A DNA stretch of 64,000 nucleotides, from the NCBI RefSeq assembly GCF_014203235.1, contig NZ_JACHIN010000014.1:266453-330452 (forward strand), in the 5' to 3' direction. Source of the DNA: Nonomuraea endophytica. GTDB lineage: Bacteria > Actinomycetota > Actinomycetes > Streptosporangiales > Streptosporangiaceae. The notes under the pieces were generated by a model. It saw only the letters and a program-made list of their open reading frames with translations, was not told the origin of the DNA and made no database searches. The translations under genes were made by a program, and so were the position numbers. Positions 53,900 through 61,947 of this stretch are shown in pieces. Each line of letters starts with the position of its first letter. The first letter of the stretch is position 1.

Positions 53900-55120
53900 T
53901 CAGCTCAGCTCCAGCAGTGTGATCTCCGGCGGCGCGCCCACACGCACCGGCGGCCCCCAGAAACCCGCGCCCCGGGTGACGTAAACCTGCACGCCGTCGA
54001 CCGTCGCCAGCCCCGACACCACCGGCTGCTGGAACGGCACCACCAGGTTGAACGGCACCATCTGCCCGCCGTGCGTGTGCCCGGACAACTGCAGGTCAAC
54101 GCCATAATCCTTGGCCCGGTCCACCTGCACCGGCTGATGGGCGAGCAGCACGGTGGGCCGCGCCGCGTCCCGCCCGCCGAGCGCCTTGTCGAAGTCGGGG
54201 CCGTCGTTCATGGTCGCGCCGTTGATGTCGTTGACCCCGGCCAGGTCGAGCACCGCGCCCTGATGACGGATCTCCACCCGCTCGTTGCGCAGCGACCGCA
54301 CGCCCAGCCCGTCGAGTTCCTTGATCCACTCGTTCGGCCCGTTGGCCGTGTAGTACTCGTGGTTACCGGTCACGAAATAAGCGCCATATCGGGATTCTAG
54401 GCTCCGGAACGGCTTCGCCAGCGCCCCCAGCTCCGCCACCGTCCCGTCCACCAGGTCGCCCACGATCGCGACCACGTCGGGCTCGAGCTCGTTGATCATC
54501 CGGACGATGCGCTCGGTGTGCCCGATCCCGGTCAGCGGCCCCAGGTGGATGTCGCTGACCACCGCGAACCTCAACCCGCCCAGCCGGGGATCCAGCTTCG
54601 GCAGCGTGACCTTGACCGCCTCGATCACCGGCGGCCCCAGGGCGGTACGCATGCCGTACCCCACCGTGCCCATGGCCGCGACGCCCGCGACCAGCGCGGT
54701 GCCGCGCCCGATGAACAGGCGTCTGCTCACGTCCTCGCCGCCGGACGGCGGCGGCGGTTCGGCGGGCTCCGTCGCGGGCGGCGCCCCGCCCGCGACCAAT
54801 ACCGGCTCTTTCACCTCATGTACGGCAGGCCGCCGCCACAACCGGCTCAGCACGGCCCGCGGGATCTCCAGCACCACCAGGAAGACCACGAGGTAGAACA
54901 TCATGGCGAACCAGATGTAGCCAGGCCAGGCCAGCCACCACAGCCCCGCCTCCACCCGGGTGCCGATGAAGGTCGCCACCACGAGCAGGACCAGGCCGAC
55001 CATGACCCAGGTGAGGGCCCGGCGCGACCGGCCGGGCGCGGTGGTCGAACGGACCAGCCTGCGCCACAGGTAGTAGTGCACGGCCAGAACGACCACGATC
55101 ATCATGACGGCGAATCCCAC
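53900..55120 (-). CDS. Membrane metallophosphoesterase
   Basis: 406 residues. Three membrane helices in the first 90 residues, then a linker and a further helix preceded by SRRLFIGRG (Tat-like), then the calcineurin-type domain: VVSDIHLG, VGDLVDG, TGNHEYY and SGHTHGGQM. The metal-binding Asp, Asn and His are complete. It probably hydrolyses a phospho-lipid or phospho-sugar at the membrane. Confidence 0.92.
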   Translation of the reverse strand: MGFAVMMIVVVLAVHYYLWRRLVRSTTAPGRSRRALTWVMVGLVLLVVATFIGTRVEAGLWWLAWPGYIWFAMMFYLVVFLVVLEIPRAVLSRLWRRPAVHEVKEPVLVAGGAPPATEPAEPPPPSGGEDVSRRLFIGRGTALVAGVAAMGTVGYGMRTALGPPVIEAVKVTLPKLDPRLGGLRFAVVSDIHLGPLTGIGHTERIVRMINELEPDVVAIVGDLVDGTVAELGALAKPFRSLESRYGAYFVTGNHEYYTANGPNEWIKELDGLGVRSLRNERVEIRHQGAVLDLAGVNDINGATMNDGPDFDKALGGRDAARPTVLLAHQPVQVDRAKDYGVDLQLSGHTHGGQMVPFNLVVPFQQPVVSGLATVDGVQVYVTRGAGFWGPPVRVGAPPEITLLELS

Positions 55121-55176
55121 GCGGTCATGCTACGAGGCGGCGCCGACAACGCGCGCGGCGCCGCCTGAGAGCCTTC

Positions 55177-57867
55177 TCAGGACTTGGCGGCCGGCTTCTT
55201 CGCCGGAGCCTTCTTGGCCGGAGCCTTCCTGGTCGTGGTCGTCTTCTTCTTCGGCGCGGGCGCCCGCTCACGCCGCTCGGCCAGCAGTTCGGCCGCCCGC
55301 TCCGTGGTGATCTCCTCCACGCTGTCGTCCTTGCGCAGGGAGGCGTTGGTCTCGCCGTCGGTGACATAGGGGCCGAAACGCCCTTCCTTCACCACGATCT
55401 GCTTCTTGGACTGCGGGTCCTCGCCCAGCTCACGCAGCGGCGCCGCGGCCGCGGCGCGGCCCCTGCCACGCTGCTTGGGCTGCGCGAACAGCTCCTTGGC
55501 CTGCTCGATCGTGACCGTGAACAGGTCGTCCTCGGCGGCCAGCGAGCGCGAGTCCGTGCCCTTCTTCAGGTAGGGACCGAACTTGCCGTTGTGCGCGACG
55601 ACCGGCTCGCCCTCCAGCTCACCCACGAGCCGCGGGATCTCCAGCAGCCTGAGCGCCTCCTCGAACGTGATCGTGTCCAGCGACATCGTCTTGAACAACG
55701 AACTCGTCCGCGGCTTCGCGGCATCCGCCTTCTTCGTCCGCTTCTTGGGCGTCTCGTCCTCGGCCGGAGCGGACAGGACCTCCGTGACATACGGGCCGAA
55801 CCGCCCGTCCTTGGCCACGATCATGTTGCCCGTCGCCGGGTCTTGCCCGAGCTCACGGTCGCCGGTCGGCCGCGAGAACAGTTCCTCGGCCTTCTCAGCG
55901 GTCAGCTCGTCCGGCGTCATGTCCTCGGGGACGTTGACCCGCGAGCCCTCCCTGTCCAGGTACGGGCCGTATCGACCGACCCGCAGGACGATGTCGCTGT
56001 CCCGGATCGCGAAGGAGCTGATCTCCTTGGCGTCGATCTCGCCGAGATCGGTGACCATCTCCTTCAGGCCCTCGTCGCCGTCGCCGCCGTAGTAGAAGCG
56101 CTGCAGCTCGGGCACCCGCTCGGCGCGGTCATTGGCGATGTCGTCGAGGACCTTCTCCATCTCGGCCGTGAAGTCGTAGTCGACCAGGTTGCCGAAATGC
56201 TGCTCCAGCAGGTTGACCACGGCGAACGCCAGGAACGACGGGATCAGCGCCGTGCCCTTCTTGAACACGTAGCCGCGGTCGAGGATCGTCCCGATGATCG
56301 AGGAGTACGTCGAAGGACGCCCGATCTCCCGATCCTCCAGCTCCTTGATCAGCGTCGCTTCCGTATAACGGGCGGGCGGCTTGGTCGCGTGCGCGGCCAC
56401 GTCGAGCCTGCTCAGGTCCAGCGCGTCGCCCTCCGCCAGGTTCGGCAGGCGCTTCTCGGAGTCGTCGCGGTCGGTCGACGGATCGTCCGCGCCCTCGACG
56501 TAGGCCTTGAGGAAGCCGTGGAAGGTGATCGTGCGGCCGGAGGCGCTGAACTCGACCTCTTCACCAGCCGACGACGCGCCCGCCACCTTCACCGTGACCG
56601 ACTCGCCGACCGCGTCCTTCATCTGCGAGGAGATGGTCCGCTGCCAGATCAGCTCGTAAAGGCGGAACTTGTCGCCACTCAGCCCGGTCTCACCAGGAGT
56701 GCGGAACTCCTCACCCGACGGGCGGATCGCCTCGTGCGCCTCCTGCGCGTTCTTCACCTTGCTGGCGTATACCCGCGGCTTGTCGGGCACGTAGGCGGCG
56801 CCGTACAGCTTGATGGCCTGAGAGCGCGCGGCGGCGATGGCCGTCTCCGACAGCGTGATGCTGTCGGTACGCATATAGGTGATGTAGCCCTCTTCGTACA
56901 GGCGCTGCGCGACCTGCATCGTGTGCTTCGAGGTGAAGCCCAGCTTGCGGCTGGCCTCCTGCTGCAACGTGGTCGTCCTGAAGGGCGCATAAGGCTTGCG
57001 CGTGTACGGCTTGCGCTCGACCGACTTGACCCGGAACGACGAGGCGCGCAGGCGCCCGGCCAGCTCACCGGCGGCCGCCTCGGACAGGTGGAGCACGCCG
57101 GCCGTCTTCAGCTGGCCGGTGGAGGCGAAGTCACGGCCCTGCGCGACCCGCTTCCCGTCGACCGTCGACAGCGTGGCGGTGAAGTCACGCGGCCGCTCCT
57201 CGGCCTTGCCGGTGTCGAAAAGGGCAGAAAGGTCCCAGTAGTTGGCGACGGTGAACGCCATCCGGTCCCGCTCGCGCTCCACGACCAGCCGGGTCGCGAC
57301 CGACTGCACGCGGCCCGCGGACAGGCGCGGCTTGACCTTCTTCCACAGGACCGGGCTGACCTCGTAGCCGTAGAGGCGGTCGAGGATGCGGCGCGTCTCC
57401 TGGGCGTCGACCAGGCGCAGGTTGAGGGTGCGCGGGTTCGCGACGGCTTCCTGGATCGCCTGCTTGGTGATCTCGTGGAAGACCATGCGGTGCACCGGCA
57501 CCTTCGGCTTCAGCACCTCCTGCAGGTGCCACGCGATGGCCTCGCCCTCGCGGTCCTCGTCAGTGGCGAGGTAGAGCTCGTCGGCGTCCTTCAGGAGCTG
57601 CCGGAGTTTGGTGACCTGGGCACGTTTGTCGGCGTTGACGACATACAGCGGCTCGAACTCGTGCTCCACGTTCACGCCGAGCCGAGCCCACGACTCCCCC
57701 TTGTACTTCTCGGGGATGTCGTCGGCCCGCTCCGGCAGGTCACGGATGTGGCCGATGCTGGACTCGACGACGTAGCCACGCCCCAGGTACTTCTCAATCG
57801 TCTTCGCCTTGGCGGGCGACTCGACGATCACCAGGCGTGTTCCGCCGGCGCCGTTGTTGGCTGGCAC
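55177..57867 (-). CDS. topA: DNA topoisomerase I
   Basis: 896 residues. TOPRIM domain (RLVIVESPAKAKTIEKYLG and TDEDREGEAIAW), the catalytic Tyr in YITYMRTDS, then several actinobacterial C-terminal repeats (GKFGPYL, GRYGPYL) and a Lys/Ala-rich tail (KKAPAKKPAAKS) that binds DNA. GTG 57867 follows AGGAAG. It removes negative supercoils and is essential. Confidence 0.97.
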   Translation of the reverse strand: MPANNGAGGTRLVIVESPAKAKTIEKYLGRGYVVESSIGHIRDLPERADDIPEKYKGESWARLGVNVEHEFEPLYVVNADKRAQVTKLRQLLKDADELYLATDEDREGEAIAWHLQEVLKPKVPVHRMVFHEITKQAIQEAVANPRTLNLRLVDAQETRRILDRLYGYEVSPVLWKKVKPRLSAGRVQSVATRLVVERERDRMAFTVANYWDLSALFDTGKAEERPRDFTATLSTVDGKRVAQGRDFASTGQLKTAGVLHLSEAAAGELAGRLRASSFRVKSVERKPYTRKPYAPFRTTTLQQEASRKLGFTSKHTMQVAQRLYEEGYITYMRTDSITLSETAIAAARSQAIKLYGAAYVPDKPRVYASKVKNAQEAHEAIRPSGEEFRTPGETGLSGDKFRLYELIWQRTISSQMKDAVGESVTVKVAGASSAGEEVEFSASGRTITFHGFLKAYVEGADDPSTDRDDSEKRLPNLAEGDALDLSRLDVAAHATKPPARYTEATLIKELEDREIGRPSTYSSIIGTILDRGYVFKKGTALIPSFLAFAVVNLLEQHFGNLVDYDFTAEMEKVLDDIANDRAERVPELQRFYYGGDGDEGLKEMVTDLGEIDAKEISSFAIRDSDIVLRVGRYGPYLDREGSRVNVPEDMTPDELTAEKAEELFSRPTGDRELGQDPATGNMIVAKDGRFGPYVTEVLSAPAEDETPKKRTKKADAAKPRTSSLFKTMSLDTITFEEALRLLEIPRLVGELEGEPVVAHNGKFGPYLKKGTDSRSLAAEDDLFTVTIEQAKELFAQPKQRGRGRAAAAAPLRELGEDPQSKKQIVVKEGRFGPYVTDGETNASLRKDDSVEEITTERAAELLAERRERAPAPKKKTTTTRKAPAKKAPAKKPAAKS

Positions 57868-57933
57868 GCTGCTTCCTACCTCGCTGTTCGTTCGCGCTTC
57901 CCCCTGCCGGAGTCCGGCACAGATCTGCAAGGT

Positions 57934-57954
57934 AACCCGGATTGCGGGTTTTTT
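57934..57954 (+). terminator. Hairpin with U-tract upstream of the DUF5703 gene
   Basis: AACCCG-GATTG-CGGGTT followed by TTTT reads as a factor-independent terminator on the plus strand, in the gap between the topA and DUF5703 starts. No plus-strand gene precedes it, so it would stop antisense transcription leaving topA or act as a leader element. Confidence 0.5.
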
Positions 57955-58058
57955 CCTTCCCCCGGGCTACCCACTAGCTTTCGGGTCCACCCACAAGGAC
58001 GCAGAATAAGGCCCACCGAGCAGCCTCGCGCCCTGACTCACCCTGGAGACTAATCGTT

Positions 58059-58244
58059 GTGCCCGACTACTCCTACATGGATATCTTCATTCCACGCGAC
58101 ACCTCCCGCGAAGCAGCACGTCAACTGCTGACAGAACACGCTGAGTACGGCCAGTGGGAGCTGTCTCTCGTGCGCGTGTATCCCGATGGAAGCCGTCGGG
58201 TACGGCTGCGCCGCAAGATCATCCGAGTTCGCCGCACCCTCTAA
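58059..58244 (+). CDS. DUF5703 family protein
   Basis: A 61-residue protein: PDYSYMDIFIPRDTSREAARQLLTEHAEYGQWELSLVRVYPDGSRRVRLRRKI, ending in a very basic tail. This small actinobacterial family has no known role. GTG 58059 gives the family N-terminus. It is divergent from topA. Confidence 0.82.
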   Translation: MPDYSYMDIFIPRDTSREAARQLLTEHAEYGQWELSLVRVYPDGSRRVRLRRKIIRVRRTL

Positions 58245-58358
58245 TTTGTTTGACCGCTTCTGGACATGGCTTTGCCCGTCCCGGGGCCGCGCCCCCCAGA
58301 ACGGGCAAAGCGTCTCACGCTACTTACTCACTGGCTGTGAGCGAGAGCCGTACCTGGA

Positions 58359-60326
58359 CTACTTCCTGCCGAGCCGCAGCCGGCGGGTGGTCGCGAACAG
58401 CGTCGTGGACGCGGCGAACATCGCACCCAGCACCAGCGCGAACAACGAGGTCGAGTTCATCCCCGTGACCCCCGCGGGCTGGGCGGCGCTCATCAGGCCC
58501 AGGTCGCCGACGGGCAGCGTGCCCGCGGTCGAGGCTACGGCGCCGCCGACCGGAGTCGCGGAGGCCAGCCCGCCCACCGGGCCGAGTGCCGACAGCGGGT
58601 TGCCGGAAGCGGTGTGGTTCTTGGTCTTGACCGGCAGGTGGTTCTTGCCCTGCGTGGCAGGGGTGGCCGGCTGGCCGGGCAGACCGGGCAGGCCGGGAAG
58701 CGCGGGCAGGCCCAGGGTCTGGGTCACGTCGCCCACGACGGGCAGCGGGGGCAGACCGCCGGAGCGCATCTGCTGGGTCACGTTCCCGGCGTCCTTCAGG
58801 CTGGCCAGAGCCGGAAGGGGCAGTGCGGGCAGCAGGCCGCTGCTCTTGGCGACGCTTCCCGAACGGGGGCGCGCGTAGTGGTCGTAGCCGTGGCCCTCTT
58901 CGACCGGCTTGCCGACGTGCGAACCACCGAGGCACCCGGCGGCGGCGTCACCCAGGACGGCCACCGCGTTGCCGCAGACGTTGACAGGAGCGGTGATCGG
59001 CGCGATCACCTGGTTGCCGGCGAGCACGCCCGACTGGCCGGAGGTGGTGTTGCCACCGCCGCCGATGCCGTTGTGCGGGTTGACGCTGGCGCCGCCCTTG
59101 CAGTGGGCCTCGGCCAGGCCGAGCGCGGCCACCGCGTTGCCACAGGCGTTGATCGGAGCGGTGATCGGGGCCACGACCTGGTTGCCCGAGCCGACACCCG
59201 ACTTGCCAGAGGTGGTGTTGCCGCCGGCGCCCTTGCCGCCGTTCTTCACCGACACGCCGCCGCGGCACCCGGCGAAGGCCTCGCCGAACGCGGCCACGGC
59301 GTTGCCGCAGACGTTGATCGGAGCGGTGATCGGCGCGATCACCTGGTTGCCGGACAGAACCCCGGAACGCCCGGAGGTCGTGTTGCCGCCCGCCCCGCTG
59401 CCCGCGGCGGTGTTCTCGACGGTGCTGCCGCCCTTGCAGCCAGCCGGCGCGTTGCCGACCGCGTTGCCGCAGGCCGTGATGGGCAGGCTGACCGGCGCGA
59501 CGACCTGGTTGCCGCTGCCGGCGCCGAAACGCCCGTCGGTGTCGTTGCCGCTGGAACCCCTGCCGTGGGCGGAGTGGTACCCGTGACCGGGCTTGCCACC
59601 GCCGTTGGTGACCGACGAGCCGCCCTTGCAACCGGCGAACGCCTGGCCGAAGACGGCGATCGCGTTGCCGCAGATGTTGATCGGGCCGCTGATGGGCGCG
59701 ATCACCTGGTTGCCGCCGAGCGCGGAACTCCGGCCCGACGTGGTGTTGCCGCCGGCGCCGACGCCGGTGTTCTTGACGGACGAGCCGCCCTTGCAGCCCG
59801 CGGTCGCGTCGCCGAAGATCGCCAGCGCGTTGCCGCAGGCGTTGACCGGCGCGCTGATCGGCGCGGTGACCTGGTTGCCGCCGAGAAGGCTGCTGTCACC
59901 CGAGGTCTTGTTGCCGCCGGCGCCGCCCTTGCCGGAGTTCTTGACGGTCGCGCCGCCCTTGCAGCCCGCGTCGGAGCTGCCGAACAGCGAGACCGCGTTG
60001 CCACAGGCGTTGACCGGCGCGCTGATGGGCGCGTTGACCTGGTTGCCGCCCAGCACGCTGCTGTTGCCGGACGTCTTGCCGGGGATGCCGCCCTTGGCGG
60101 TGTTCTCGACCGAGGCGCCGCCCTGTGAGGTGGCGCTGGACTGACCGGCCGCGCCGACGGCGTTGCCGCTGATGTCGATCGGCAGGGAGACGGGCAGGTT
60201 GACCTGGTTTCCGCCGCCAACCGATGAGTTGCCCGAGGTGTCGGCGACAGCCGTACCGCCGCCGAAGGACATGACCGCTACGGCGAGCAGAGCCGCCGGG
60301 GCCGATGCCTTTGCCCACGTACGCAT
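58359..60326 (-). CDS. Chaplin-family surface protein with eight chaplin repeats
   Basis: 655 residues. A signal peptide (1-28) precedes eight chaplin domains at about 30-70, 85-125, 141-181, 196-236, 263-300, 317-357, 372-412 and 428-468. Each has the core GGNQV.AP....P....CGNA ending C.GG; the first lacks both cysteines. Gly-rich linkers separate them. The C-terminal 180 residues are Pro/Leu-rich and end in one membrane helix and a basic tail (RRLRLGRK) instead of an LPXTG sorting signal. Chaplins form amyloid layers that coat aerial hyphae. ATG 60326 follows AGGAG. Streptomyces long chaplins have two domains, so eight is unusual. Confidence 0.87.
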   Translation of the reverse strand: MRTWAKASAPAALLAVAVMSFGGGTAVADTSGNSSVGGGNQVNLPVSLPIDISGNAVGAAGQSSATSQGGASVENTAKGGIPGKTSGNSSVLGGNQVNAPISAPVNACGNAVSLFGSSDAGCKGGATVKNSGKGGAGGNKTSGDSSLLGGNQVTAPISAPVNACGNALAIFGDATAGCKGGSSVKNTGVGAGGNTTSGRSSALGGNQVIAPISGPINICGNAIAVFGQAFAGCKGGSSVTNGGGKPGHGYHSAHGRGSSGNDTDGRFGAGSGNQVVAPVSLPITACGNAVGNAPAGCKGGSTVENTAAGSGAGGNTTSGRSGVLSGNQVIAPITAPINVCGNAVAAFGEAFAGCRGGVSVKNGGKGAGGNTTSGKSGVGSGNQVVAPITAPINACGNAVAALGLAEAHCKGGASVNPHNGIGGGGNTTSGQSGVLAGNQVIAPITAPVNVCGNAVAVLGDAAAGCLGGSHVGKPVEEGHGYDHYARPRSGSVAKSSGLLPALPLPALASLKDAGNVTQQMRSGGLPPLPVVGDVTQTLGLPALPGLPGLPGQPATPATQGKNHLPVKTKNHTASGNPLSALGPVGGLASATPVGGAVASTAGTLPVGDLGLMSAAQPAGVTGMNSTSLFALVLGAMFAASTTLFATTRRLRLGRK

Positions 60327-60443
60327 GATGAATGCTCCTAGTGGTTCTTGGGGGGATTACCTGACAGTTCGCGGGCAGCCCGAGACCGTGCGCGCCCTCT
60401 GGATGGGGCACCGCTCAGCGAAGATCACGGGGCATGCGAACCT

Positions 60444-60484
60444 GTGACTGATTGACTGACTGACTGACTGGCTCGCTCGCTCGC
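60444..60484. repeat. Short tandem repeats GACT and CTCG
   Basis: A run of about five GACT units (TGACTGATTGACTGACTGAC) adjoining three CTCG/GCTC units, between the chaplin start and its upstream neighbour. It may tune chaplin promoter spacing. Confidence 0.8.
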
Positions 60485-60556
60485 GGAGGGGCTTCAGAGA
60501 TTCGCCCACGCTCCGCCGCCGGGCCTTAGACCAGGGCCGGCCGATGACGCCTTAGA

Positions 60557-61138
60557 TCAGTCAGGTGAGAAAGAAGGGTCGTCCGCCGCTGTACGGACGA
60601 CGGGGGGCAGCACGCACGCCAGGGGGGCGCGCTGTGCCAGGAGCCGCGGGTCGAACACCGACCTCGCGACGTCCCCCATACTCGGCCCGAAGGGGCCACT
60701 GCCACCGCCATTGGGGGCCAGCCCATTGGCGCCCAGGTTTTTGGACGCGGTGGATGGATCGGGCATGCCCGGGGTCGACTGGCTGGTCAGCCCGTCGACC
60801 TTCAGGCCTGCCATCGCCTCGGCATTGTCCGTGACCGAGACGGCGTCGCCCGCCGTGGGGAAATCGCCCGATACGGGCCCGGCGGCGACCGTGGCGTGAG
60901 AGGTGTCGGCCGCCGCGGGAGCGGCGGTGAGCATCCCGAAGAGAAGAGCGAGCAGCCAGCCGGCGGCCACCAGGGCCCCAACCGCGACTGCCCGGGCGAT
61001 GACCTGACCGGCGCCGGCCGCGAACCGCGCCATCCGGTCCTGCCGATCAGTGATCGCGCCCTCCGTGGGAACGGCCACGCGCACACGCCGCGCAACGAGG
61101 GACATCGCCCTCAGCTGCTGCACCGGCGTGCGTGCCAC
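60557..61138 (-). CDS. Secreted or membrane-anchored hypothetical protein
   Basis: 193 residues from GTG 61138, which has GGGAGG just upstream; the frame extends to 61195 with other possible starts. A long N-terminal segment precedes one hydrophobic helix ending LTAAPAAADTSH, a possible signal peptide. The rest is low-complexity with GNGGG-type stretches and two Cys-free segments, ending LACVLPPVVRTAADDPSF. Not recognised. Located upstream of the chaplin gene on the same strand, and may share its developmental control. Confidence 0.5.
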   Translation of the reverse strand: MARTPVQQLRAMSLVARRVRVAVPTEGAITDRQDRMARFAAGAGQVIARAVAVGALVAAGWLLALLFGMLTAAPAAADTSHATVAAGPVSGDFPTAGDAVSVTDNAEAMAGLKVDGLTSQSTPGMPDPSTASKNLGANGLAPNGGGSGPFGPSMGDVARSVFDPRLLAQRAPLACVLPPVVRTAADDPSFSPD

Positions 61139-61448
61139 GTGACCTCCCAAGCTCCAGAACCGACCCCACCATGTGAGGCCGGTCCATGGACTCACCCCTC
61201 AACGGTCCGTAACCGTAGCAGCACCCAACGTTGTCGCAAGGGCTTTTCAGCAGAGATCCAGGAAGAGGTCAAGAACCACCGCCCCAAACCATCCCCTACC
61301 CGCTGATTGGGCACGCTTTTCTCTGGCCGGCCGGGGTTCCCCATGCTCTTCGTTGGGCCGGCGGCGAAACCAGGTATGACGCACCCCCCAGAGTTTGCTA
61401 ACCTTTCTCTCGCCGACGCGGGATGACGGTCCCGCGTGCAGGCACCAA
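61139..61448. other. Upstream region of tRNA-Leu
   Basis: 310 bases. TTTGCTAACCTTTC (about 61393-61406) with TAACCT gives a likely tRNA promoter. No gene is recognised in this stretch. Confidence 0.4.
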
Positions 61449-61534
61449 GTCCGGGTGGCGGAATAGGCAGACGCGCTAGCTTGAGGTGCTAGTGCCCTTT
61501 GCGGGGCATGGGGGTTCAAGTCCCCCCTCGGACA
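61449..61534 (+). tRNA. tRNA-Leu (GAG anticodon)
   Basis: A class II cloverleaf with acceptor GTCCGGG/CTCGGAC, D-arm, anticodon stem GCTAGC..GCTAG with loop TTGAGGT (anticodon GAG), a long variable arm (TGCCCTTTGCGGGGCA) and T-arm GGGGGTTCAAGTCCCCC. It reads CUC/CUU codons. CCA not encoded. The 3' end is a likely attachment site. Confidence 0.97.
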
Positions 61535-61540
61535 CGTACC

Positions 61541-61787
61541 CTTCACCGATGTGATCCTGGTCGCTCTTGGATGCGACCAGGATCTTTCGCTTTCCGGGGT
61601 GGTAAGTCAGCTCCGCGTAGACCTTGGCCTCGCCGACGGGTTCGGCTCGCCCTAGGACGTCTGCCAGACTTCCCAGCTCACGTACCTTTCCGGCCAGCGC
61701 GTCGCGGTCGAGGCTGGCCGAGCTGGCGGATGGAAGTCGGTGGCGACAGTGTTCCAGGGCCGTGCGGCGGGACTGCTCCTCACGCAT
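61541..61787 (-). pseudogene. C-terminal remnant of a serine recombinase
   Basis: On the minus strand the frame ending at the tRNA 3' side reads LADVLGRAEPVGEAKVYAEL then TYHPGKRKILVASKSD, the usual end of large serine recombinases (..DKA.LY..LGL.LTY.P....V..). The N-terminal catalytic part is absent; upstream only unrelated open sequence remains (61788-61940). The stop-free continuation into the tRNA (EGGLEPP) is the standard antisense-tRNA translation. Confidence 0.6.
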
Positions 61788-61947
61788 TCATCCCGCCACG
61801 CTCGCGGCGCACGCCGCCTCCTCCCGTGATCGGTTGGTGGCGTAGAGGTCCCGATCGTGCTCCTCGGCATCCGCGATGGCATTCCTGAATGCCCCTCCGG
61901 AGCACCCTCATTGCGCAGTAATTTGGTTTCACGACAAGGAGGATTTC

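Noticed and set aside
55591..58053. Long plus-strand frame opposite topA
   Set aside because: It mirrors topA codons, is full of Arg/Leu/Val/Asp/Gln and shows no domain.
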